The notes beneath the pieces are model-generated. The model saw only the letters and a list, made by a program, of their open reading frames with translations, did not search any database and was not told where the DNA came from. From contig CAYJFK010000018.1 in NCBI GenBank assembly GCA_964369475.1, positions 1-40,581 on the forward strand: a stretch of 40,581 nt of DNA, read 5' to 3'. The stretch is from CAYJFK01 sp964369475 (GTDB taxonomy: Bacteria; Bacillota; Clostridia; Oscillospirales; Feifaniaceae). Below are positions 23,171 to 32,600 of the stretch, in pieces (position 1 is the first letter of the stretch; each line of letters starts with the position of its first letter). The position numbers were made by a program, and so were the translations under genes.

Positions 23171-24571
23171 TTACGCCACAGGCGCTTTCATTTTGTCTAC
23201 AACAGCCATTTGCTCCTCAGATGGTTTCTTGCCTGCAAACAGGAAGTATGCAAGCAAAGAGAGCGGTGCGGCTACCAGTATCGGGTGAATTGCCATAGGT
23301 CTGCCTATCAGTTCCCAAGCTACTACCGCTACGATTCCTACCAAGCAAGAGAAAAATCCCGATGCGCCGCCGCCTACCTTTGTAAGCAGTCCCATGTAGA
23401 GCGGTACGACAATTATCGAAGTTACTGTGTATGCTATCATGATAAGACCGATTATTGTCGGCATATATGTGCCAACAGCAAATGCTAAGATACCTGCCGT
23501 TACCATGTATAGCCTGCCTGCCTTTAGCTTTGCATCGGCATCTAATGTCTTTTTGGATAGCGGCTCGACAATGCCCACAACAAAGCTTAGGCTGCTACCG
23601 AGTAGCATAGAGTTGCCCGTTGTTAAAACAGCAGAAGTAATTAGCGTTGTGTAGATAATTGCAAATGCAGGGCTTGTTGCAACGTCGAGAACTGCTATAA
23701 TAATCGAATCGTTTGGAATGCCTGCCTCAAGATATGTACTCGAAGTTAGTCCGATTAGTGCAATACCGCAGAATATTATAAGCATACCAACAGTGAAAAG
23801 CCCAAGCGCCTTTGTAGCATCTTTTGAGCTTTTGCAAGATCTCATTCTCTGGAAGAATGTAGACTGGCTTGCAAGACCGAGACCGATTAGCGAGAAGAAG
23901 TTTCCTGCCATTGTTAGAGTTGGAATTCTGCCGTTAAACATGCTTAGCTTGTCCGGCTCGACAGTTGCAAGGAATGTATCAAATCCACCGGCATAGTTTA
24001 GCGATAACATAGCCGTTATAAGAACACCACTAAATATAAGTGCGCCTTGTATGGCATCGGTAATCGCAACACCACGAAGTCCTCCAAATGTTGCGGTCGC
24101 AACAAAGAGCACTACGCCGATTATTCGGCAGATAAGAGGGTCAACACCGGTAGCCGCAGAAACTGTACTCGCAAAGGTAACTACCATTGCACAAACAACG
24201 GCAAAATCTGCCATTGTTAGAATGATCGAGCCTATTATCTTTGTAGGCTGACCAAAGCGCATTTCAAACATCTCGCCTATCGTTGCCTTGCCAAGACCAT
24301 AAAGCTTGCCCGATAGCTTTAGCAAGATAAGTCCGTAGATTAGATTGCCCACCCAAATCCAAAACCAAATCATACCGCCGCTGTTAAAGCTGCCAACATA
24401 ACCAACGACGGTAGCGCCGCCTACCATTGTGGCAAGCATAGTTCCGCCTACTATGTACCAAGGAAGTCCGCCTTCTGCTGTGAAAAAGTCCTTAGCGGTA
24501 GCACTTCTACCCGTTAGGAAGATAATGCCCGATATTACAGCTAAAAATCCAAAAATAATATAAATTTCCAT
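23171..24571 (-). CDS. Sodium:solute symporter (SSS family)
   Basis: 466 residues with about 13 hydrophobic membrane segments. The first part, with STAEGGLPWY-like FFTAEGGLPWYIVGGTMLATMVGGATVVGYVG, is the SSS/PutP region in which the broken first core helix (ATMVGGATVVG) lines the Na+ and substrate site. GLGLASQSTFFQRM and the S-rich TTLITSAVLTTGNSMLLGSS helix are also typical, the latter containing Ser/Thr residues of the second Na+ site. The substrate cannot be read from sequence. The start ATG overlaps the stop of the deacylase gene by one base (TAATG) with AAAGGAGG in front, so I infer import of an N-acyl-D-amino acid, a D-amino acid dipeptide or a related compound that the deacylase then splits. 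Confidence 0.9.
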   Translation of the reverse strand: MEIYIIFGFLAVISGIIFLTGRSATAKDFFTAEGGLPWYIVGGTMLATMVGGATVVGYVGSFNSGGMIWFWIWVGNLIYGLILLKLSGKLYGLGKATIGEMFEMRFGQPTKIIGSIILTMADFAVVCAMVVTFASTVSAATGVDPLICRIIGVVLFVATATFGGLRGVAITDAIQGALIFSGVLITAMLSLNYAGGFDTFLATVEPDKLSMFNGRIPTLTMAGNFFSLIGLGLASQSTFFQRMRSCKSSKDATKALGLFTVGMLIIFCGIALIGLTSSTYLEAGIPNDSIIIAVLDVATSPAFAIIYTTLITSAVLTTGNSMLLGSSLSFVVGIVEPLSKKTLDADAKLKAGRLYMVTAGILAFAVGTYMPTIIGLIMIAYTVTSIIVVPLYMGLLTKVGGGASGFFSCLVGIVAVVAWELIGRPMAIHPILVAAPLSLLAYFLFAGKKPSEEQMAVVDKMKAPVA

Positions 24572-26175
24572 TATTGCCCTCCTTTACTTCTTAAAAACTT
24601 TCCATTATAAGTATCTGTAAACTTGTGGTTTTCCACCGCAAGCGCACCATTTACAAATACATGTCTTATTCCCTCGCTTGTAGCAGTGTAATTTTCGTAT
24701 GTCGTCGCATCGTCGAGCATGTCAAGATCAAACATTACAATGTCTGCCTTCATGCCCTCTTTTATAACGCCCCTATCTGTTAGTTCCAAGAGTTTGCAGG
24801 GCTTTTGTGTCATTTTATGAATCGCTTGCTCTATCGTAAGCAGTTTTTCCTCCTTGACGTAGCGCACAATTGCCTTTACAAATGTACCGACATATCTTGC
24901 ATGATTTGCTCCCGAGGCAATCATACCGTCACTGCCAATCATTGCAACGTCGTGACAGACAATTCTGTCCACATCGTCGTAATCCATTAGAAAAATGGCC
25001 ATAAATGTCTTGTTATCATTTTCAACAATGAGCTCGCAAAGTGCCTCTACATCACCGACCCCTTTAAGCTTTGCTATCTCAGCTATGTTCTTGCCGTCGT
25101 ACTTACCTGTCTTTGTTTGTAAAACAAGCACCTTATCCCAAGTAGTACCGGCCGCAAGGCTGTCGAACTCCTTGGAGGGGACCTTTATTTCCTCGGCAAT
25201 ACGAGCTGCCGCACCCGGTTCTTGTAGTCGCTTTATTGTCATTTCAGAGCCGCCGCCGTGCATGTATGGCGGTAGAAGTGCCGCCAAAGAGGTAGCGCCT
25301 GCCGTGTATGGGTAGACATCGAGTGTTACGGTAAGACCCTCTGCATTTGCTTTGTCTATAAGTGCGAGTGTGTCTACGCTCTTGCCATGATTATTCTTAC
25401 CTGCAACCTTGTGGTGAGATATATGCATGTGCACACCTGTTACCCTTGCGATGTCGAGCATCTCCTCTATGGAATCGAGCACATAATCGCTCTCGTTGCG
25501 CATATGTACAGCAATGTGCTTGTTATACTTTTTCACAACCTTGGCAAGCTCTATTAGCTCATCTTTTTGGCTAAAGACACCGGGAGGATATATTAGCCCA
25601 AGCGTCATGCCGATTGCGCCATTCTCAAGGCATTCCTCGAGCATCTCCTTCATTTTTGCCATTTCCGCATCTGTCGGCTTACGGTTTTCCATGCCCATTG
25701 CCGCTATTCTAATTGTGCCGTGACCGACATAGGTCGCCATATTGGACAGTATCTCCGACTTGTCATACTTTGCGGCATAGTCTGCAAAACCATGCCAATC
25801 CCACTCGTGATCGTCCTTTAACACACAGGTCGACACAACCATTCCTGCTGTCGGCGAGTTTAAAAATGTCTCCTTGTGCTCGTCCGAGAGAGGAAACATT
25901 GTTACACCACATAGCCCTGTTGTGTCTGTCGTTATGCCGTTTAAGAGCCTATTTTTGTCCTGCTCTTTTAGAAAGCCCAGTAAATCCGTGTGGCAATGGG
26001 GGTCTACAAACCCCGGTGCTGTATAAAGACCTGTACCGTCTATCACATGCTTTGCCTTTGGCGCATCATCGCCAATATAGGAAATTTCTTTGCCCTCGAT
26101 ACCGACATTTGCCTTAAATGACGGCATACCGCTTCCATCGACAACAGTCGAATTGATAATCAAATAGTCTAACAT
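24571..26175 (-). CDS. N-acyl-D-amino-acid deacylase (D-aminoacylase family amidohydrolase)
   Basis: 534 residues of the amidohydrolase superfamily. The metal-binding motif GFVDPHCHTD (H60, H62), the bridging Cys in TTDTTGLCG (C89, as in D-aminoacylase), VHMRNESD, the His motif MHISHHKVAGKNNHGK and a later catalytic Asp in MIGSDGMIA all appear in order. The C terminus returns to the small beta domain (DRGVIKEGMKADIVMFD). The usual reaction is hydrolysis of N-acyl-D-amino acids to a carboxylate and a free D-amino acid. The start ATG at 26175 follows GAGGAGG closely; an in-frame ATG ten codons earlier lies before that site. It is first in a two-gene operon with the symporter. Confidence 0.92.
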   Translation of the reverse strand: MLDYLIINSTVVDGSGMPSFKANVGIEGKEISYIGDDAPKAKHVIDGTGLYTAPGFVDPHCHTDLLGFLKEQDKNRLLNGITTDTTGLCGVTMFPLSDEHKETFLNSPTAGMVVSTCVLKDDHEWDWHGFADYAAKYDKSEILSNMATYVGHGTIRIAAMGMENRKPTDAEMAKMKEMLEECLENGAIGMTLGLIYPPGVFSQKDELIELAKVVKKYNKHIAVHMRNESDYVLDSIEEMLDIARVTGVHMHISHHKVAGKNNHGKSVDTLALIDKANAEGLTVTLDVYPYTAGATSLAALLPPYMHGGGSEMTIKRLQEPGAAARIAEEIKVPSKEFDSLAAGTTWDKVLVLQTKTGKYDGKNIAEIAKLKGVGDVEALCELIVENDNKTFMAIFLMDYDDVDRIVCHDVAMIGSDGMIASGANHARYVGTFVKAIVRYVKEEKLLTIEQAIHKMTQKPCKLLELTDRGVIKEGMKADIVMFDLDMLDDATTYENYTATSEGIRHVFVNGALAVENHKFTDTYNGKFLRSKGGQ

Positions 26176-26194
26176 TGTTACCTCCTCATTAATA

Positions 26195-26223
26195 ATTAGA
26201 AACATTATACATTAAATTGTCAA
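26195..26223 (-). promoter_or_regulatory. Probable promoter of the deacylase-symporter operon
   Basis: On the minus strand TTGACA (26223-26218), 17-bp spacer and TCTAAT (26200-26195) fit a sigma-A promoter. Its start point would fall at the edge of the ribosome binding site. A second -10, TATAAT at 26209-26204, with a weak -35 TTGGAT at 26232-26227 (17 bp), could give a longer leader. Which one is used cannot be told. Confidence 0.55.
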
Positions 26224-26232
26224 TAAATCCAA

Positions 26233-26530
26233 TGTGAAATATGTCTGAAGTATGAACAAATTATTGAGTTTATTTTGACATTTCGTTGAATTTATATAAA
26301 CATATCATACAACAAATAAAAATACTTTTATTGTGCGGATTGAAGAACACACAACTTTGATATATAAATATTTCTATCGTAGCACATTATATCAGGCTTA
26401 GTGTTAGCACCGAAAAAAAGCGCATCTGATGCACGAGTTATATGGTTTGATTTTTTATTCAATTCACTTTTTTCTATTTGAGGTAAGATATTCTAATTGT
26501 GAATATTATGCAAAATTACGTCTAATTTTG
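26233..26530. other. Divergent intergenic region, AT-rich, no gene recognised
   Basis: This is the only divergent gap in the window. It is strongly AT-rich and holds no frame with coding character. A TTGACA at 26275 on the plus strand has no -10 at a proper distance. A short GCATC-T-GATGC palindrome at about 26422 was noted without a function. Confidence 0.5.
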
Positions 26531-26559
26531 TTTACAATTCCCTTCATTCATGAGATAAT
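26531..26559 (+). promoter_or_regulatory. Sigma-A promoter of the giant surface-protein operon
   Basis: TTTACA (26531-26536), a 17-bp spacer and GATAAT (26554-26559), each five of six consensus positions. Initiation near 26566 gives a leader of about 40 nt that contains the AAGGAGA ribosome binding site. Confidence 0.72.
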
Positions 26560-26606
26560 AACAACAAGGTTGCAAAAAGCATTAGTTAAGAAGAAGGAGA
26601 TTAATT

Positions 26607-29600
26607 ATGAAGAAAAAGCAAAGGGTTTTGGCGAGGATTCTGGCGACAGTTATGTCGCTGAGTTTTATTCCGTTTTCCGCATTTGCAGAGGTCGTTGAAG
26701 ATCCTGTATTGCCGCTTCAAGATACTCGATCGGGCGATTATAGCCTTGTTCATTATAAACATTTGTATAATGAAGATAATGATCGCTATCTTCCCGATTA
26801 CACTTACAGGACAGCACCCGTTTATAATCGGGAAATCTTTAACATTATTAACCAAAGCAGAAATGGACTTGCCGCAAACAATCCGCTTGGCAGTATTTCG
26901 GCAACTACATATGTTCACCAAAGATACTGGTCAGGGCCATATGGTCAAAACGCCGACCCATCAATCGGCGGCCTGTATATTCCGGGTGGAGTCTATTTTT
27001 TCAGCGACGCTGAGGAAAATGGCGATATGCATAATATGATGCAAAAGTTCGAGTCCTTCAACGGCCGTAGCATTACCCACTCTTTGATACCGGGGTACAG
27101 CTATTCCTCTAAAAACGGCGGCAGTTGGTTTGTAAACTTCGAGATGAGGCCTGAAGACGACAGGACCGACTTTTTCGGAAGGCTAAACCCCGAACATCTA
27201 TACATGTTTATCGGAGCAGAGCTTAAGGGCGGTGCTAAAATTACGGTTGGAGATGAAACATTTATAGGAACCGGCGATCATATATTCTCGACAAAGTACG
27301 ATATAACCGATGAAATCACATTTAGCGGAAGTTCCAGCAGTGCTGTTGTGTCAGAACCTTGGTTTATGCTTATAGATAATACACCCCCATCCATCATCGA
27401 TGTTAACTATTCGCGGTATTCAGCTTTCGGCGAGGAGTTTTCTATTACATTTGACGAGAATATACGCCTTGCAAACTTTGATTTAGAGGCGGGCATAGGC
27501 GATGCGAGAGGTAGTGTTACCTTTACTTATGCCGATAAAAACTCGGGAACTGAAATAGGAACGGTTACAGGCACAATAAATCGTCTTTGGGGCGACGATA
27601 TGTACTTTTCTGTTCCGGGATTTAAGGATTCCATTGCAGGAAAAGAGATAATCATAACCAAAATAGAAGATTGGGATTTCCCAATGTTCTACGGCGACGA
27701 TGCGCTCGACTTTAACCTATACGGCATGGTGCGTGAGCCCGAGGTTACAACGGGATACCACACCTATTTTGAGACAGGCAACAAGACTTGGCCGTGGATG
27801 AACCTCGAAAACTACGCAAACTCGGCATACAGCGACCTTGCAGGCAACCCGATAAATGTAGAGGGTACAAGCCTTACCTCTTATGGTTTAGAGTTCGACG
27901 AGCTTGCCCCTTCTTTAGAGTCGGTCTCTATTATTCACGATAAGGTATCAGTAGATAGTTCAATCCCTAAAGACGAATGGCCTGATGACATAAACCGTGA
28001 AAACTTATTCCTCGGAAACGGCGAATCCTTTGCCATGAAGCTCCAGTTTAGCGAGCAAGTTAGTTCTATCAATGAAGATAATGTCCAAATAGAGCTAAAT
28101 ATTTTGGACGATAGTGACCAACCTGTCATTGCAAGGCCTGAAAATGTCGACCACTATGGAGATTATGCCATTGTATCGGGGTTTTCTCTTGAAAATTCAA
28201 GTCTTCCGGTAGGTACAGACGAGCCTATACATATAGCAAAAATCACCTATAACGTGTCGGACTTAGCAAGTAACAGTACAGGCAATATTGTTCTTACAGG
28301 CGATGACGTACCAAAGCCGAGAGAACAGCTATACATTGATACAGTAAAGCCCGAAGTAAACATCGCATATATTGCAGATGCCACTGAAGGAGAAGGTTTT
28401 ACAGCTTCGATTGACTTTACAGACCCTGCGGCCGTCGGACAAAGTGTGGCAAATGTATCGGGCATTTTGGGAAAAGACGGGCTTGTCTGGCTTAGCACCA
28501 GGTTCAGTGCAGAGAGCCTTCTAAGTTACAGCTATGCTGTAACAGATTCGCTTGCATGGCCTTCTGAGTCCGAGTTCACGGGAAGTTCAGAGCTTGGTGA
28601 CCCCGGAACGCTGAGCAGCAGCCCATACTCTATACCTATTAAGGTAACGGGCGATACTAAGTATCTGCACGTTAAGTTTGATGTGGTCGAAGATGCTGTA
28701 ATGATCGAACCGAGGGTTTCAGGCAGTGTAACCGACTGGGCAGGCAACAAGAGCGATCCAAGCCTTAGTAGTGCTATAATGTCAGATGTGATTATAGATA
28801 CAAGTGCGCCTATAATCACAGAGACCTCCGCCCGGTATGAGTACAACTACTCAGGTAGCGAGGCTACAATAACATACAGATTTGCAGCCGACCACAAATT
28901 CAACTATTCGGGAGCTGGAGAAATCACCGTTACGGGAGAGTGGAGCGATGGATCTGGTAGCAGTATTCCGACCATGGTTGGCAGCCAGTATGAGTTTGAA
29001 AAAACTACCACTGCTACGGACGATCATAGCATTACCGTTACCGCAGTAGACTCCCATGGCAACGAGAGCACACTTGTTAGCAGCATAATACCTGTTAATC
29101 TTGAAAAGCCCTCCGCTGACTATGAAGTTATAAGCGGCACAAACGAGCCTGTCTTAGACCCTGTTATAAAGGTTACCGCCCCCGTAGCAAGCCAAACCGG
29201 TGATACGGCTTATACCCGTGTTAGAATTGGTTTTGATGGCAAATCTTACATGACGGTACTGCAAACAGGCGACAGTATCGAAAACATTTTTGATATAGAC
29301 GAGCGTCAGTGGTACCATGTAGGAAATGAAATTTTCTATTATGATGGTGGTCACACCTTTACAGCGGCAACAAAACTTCCGATCGGAACGCCTGAATCAC
29401 CAAGTAATCTTGCTAATTTGGTAACTAATTACAATGGAATTATCGAGGTTGAAGTTGATCATGCTTTTGCTGACTTAACCCCTGTTTTAGGCGCATCGGT
29501 TGACCCAATGACCGGAAATTTAGTACACACATCATATCAAAGGGATAACGAGATTTTCATCAAGAAACTTTCGAACGCAAACGATGTTCACGGAATTGAT

Positions 29601-32600
29601 TTTGACTCTCGTCCACGTGATTCAAACTCTGAAGAATTAGAAAATGCGAGTTATTTTACTACATTTTTCGGTGGCAAGAGCTTAGTCGGAAGCTATGCTG
29701 AGTTTAGCATTGTAAACGAAATTGATGGAGATTGGAGCATCGAGGGTATTGATTTTGAAAACTCATTTGTCGAAATTTTAGATCTTCACAATGTAGATCA
29801 AGATGGAGCACCCACCCTTGTAGAAACACGTCCTTTGTTAGAAAGTGCTACGCAAAAGCTTGTCTTCTCGCACGAAACAGATGGAGTTGCGTCTTACACC
29901 TTTAGAGTAACAATTGCAAACATGGGCGGTGGTACATCCACAATAGACGCACCATATCTCATTATTGTGGACAACCACACACCCAAATTTGCGGGCGATT
30001 GGGAGGTGGAATTTAATTTTAACAATCTATTATTCGGTAATGTGGGAAACAGCAATAATTATATAAGAACTCCGGAGCAAATAAACACAAATGATAACGT
30101 GCCGTTTGCACCCATGATTGTAAACATAGCCAAAAGTAATCCATATCCGAGCTTTGTATCTCAAAACGACGAGCATGCAGAGTATAAAAGCACGGCAAAC
30201 CGTTTAACTATTGAACTTTTTGTTGACTCTAACTACACCGTTTCAGGATTTGAGGGTGAAACTGAGGAGCTTGTAGGAGTAGTAGAAACAAGTCGTATGT
30301 GGAATGTAGAGCAACCGGGAGCCATTCCGGATTATGACAGTAGTAGTGGACATCCCGAAAATGGCTTGTCAGAACGCTTTGGCTACTCAGAAAACGATGT
30401 GGTCGATACGGTTGCAGAGCTTGAAGATAAGAGCGAAGGAGCTATGATTGTTAATAACCATGTTAACACAATGAATTATCAGTTCAAGTTTGAAAACGGA
30501 AACGAGTCGCCTGTTTATGAAATTGTTATAGACACACGAGATGTGCAGGAACCTCAGGTTAGCTTTAACATCGACCCTACTATATCAAATAGGCTGAACC
30601 CAAGCAATGATGTGCAACTGCTTTATTCTGCCGATTTATATGTCGATTCTATATTCACGCCGATGGGCAACGCAAACCTGTATGCGGTTACCACATCGGA
30701 TGTCGGCACATGGAAAATAAATGGCGATGAAAAAGATAGATTTGTTCAAAGTTCAATAGGAATAAAATACGGAGATACGGTAGATGCGAGGGATGTTGTA
30801 ACTCTAAATAAAGAGCTTTATGTAGAGGATGACATAAAAAATATAGCTAACGGAGATAGTTTAGAATATGTAAACTTTGCCTTTGTTGCAACGGACGAAG
30901 TTGGAAACTCAACCGTAATAATACCGCAGTTCAGAGATCCCGAATCAGCGGAACCCTTCCCCGTAAAATACGCATTTGACGATGTTTTAGATGAAGATGT
31001 GGCTTTAAATTATGGAAGTTCTACTGTGAGTAACTCCTTAAAGTATGAAGCATACACATTACATATGCCGATAGCCATGAATCTTGACAAAACCACCATT
31101 ACTGTCACTGTGGATGGCACGGAGTATACTTACCCTGCTGTAAATCCACCTATTCCAAATGAAGCAGGTTTTATTGGGGTAAAAAACACTTACAATACAG
31201 ACGATACTGAGTGGCGATGGTCAGCACTCTTTGCCCTTCCGCTTAGTGACGATCCGGATTTTGAGAAAAAAGAAATTTCGGCGACAGTTAATGTTGTAGG
31301 TGAAAACGAACAAAGTATAAAAGTGCCGGTGGAATTCGATAGTAAGTATGCACTTGTGTCAACGGATGATATATCGATCTTTGCTTCGTCAGGGTTACTT
31401 AGATCCAATTTAGTCGGTAGTCTTGATGGGGTAACTTATGAAGAAGACCTAATTCTCCCAATTTACAAAGCAGGCAACTATGCTATACCATTCTACGACT
31501 ATTTTGGTAATCAACATACAGCCAACATCACGGTTGACAGCAACACACTCGGATTTACGAGCAATATAGGAAGCGGGATAAATGTATCCTTCTCTACCAC
31601 AGATCCCACATCAGATCCTGTTGTAGTTGACATATCCTCTGTTTCGGGAGAGGCTGTAAATATAGAGGAAAACAGCAACGCTTCTTTTACAAACAATGGT
31701 ACACCTGCCGTAGTGGCTACCGTTGCGAAGAATGCCGAACTCATTGTACGCTATACCGAAACAAACGGTGATGCAAAGTATGTAAAAGTGGTGGTAGACA
31801 ACATCAAGCCGGAATACAACCCAACAATAGTTTGGGACTACGACGATAGCGACATTTCTACCGTTGACCACGAGGGCAATCCAGTAGATCCCTTTATCTA
31901 CGGCACTGTTACAGCAACGGTCGTTGACGAGGCGTGGGGCCCTGTTGACTTCTTTACGGGAAGCGCGGCAGAGCACACATTCTATCCAAACGGCGGCACA
32001 AGCCATACATTTGAGGTTAAGTACCTCGGAAATCCAGACCCTGTCGAGGTAACGGCAACCATATCGGGCTTTGAGCTAAAGGAGAGGCCGACATTAACCC
32101 TTCCGACAGAAGAAGAATATGTTGACGCGACAGCGCCAAGCCTTCAGCTACTGCCATATGTCAGCACAAACGGTTCACTCTTCACGGTTAAGCCTGTAAC
32201 ATTAAAGCTCGAGCAAGGCCCTGTGCAAGTTTCGATTGATACGTGGTCAGAAGTTGACAACGACAACGACGGCGAGATTGACGATGTTGTAAAGTCGACG
32301 ACAGTTAAAATGGTCGAAGTAAACAGTCCTCTTACAGAGCACACAGGCTACACCGATTATACGTCGGGCGACGACTTTGTTAACGCCATCGGTTGGGGCA
32401 CAAATATTAGAATTCAAGTTGAAACAACCGACGAGGACGATGTAGACCTCGTGCTAAAAGAGGGCTCGCCCATCACCGCACCGAGCTATGGCGATGCAAA
32501 TGATACAATCGCAGGTGTTGTGCTCTCGGGTAGGACTTTGGACATCTCGCAAAATGCTCAGTTTACACTCTATGCAATAGACAAGTCGGGCAACACAGAA

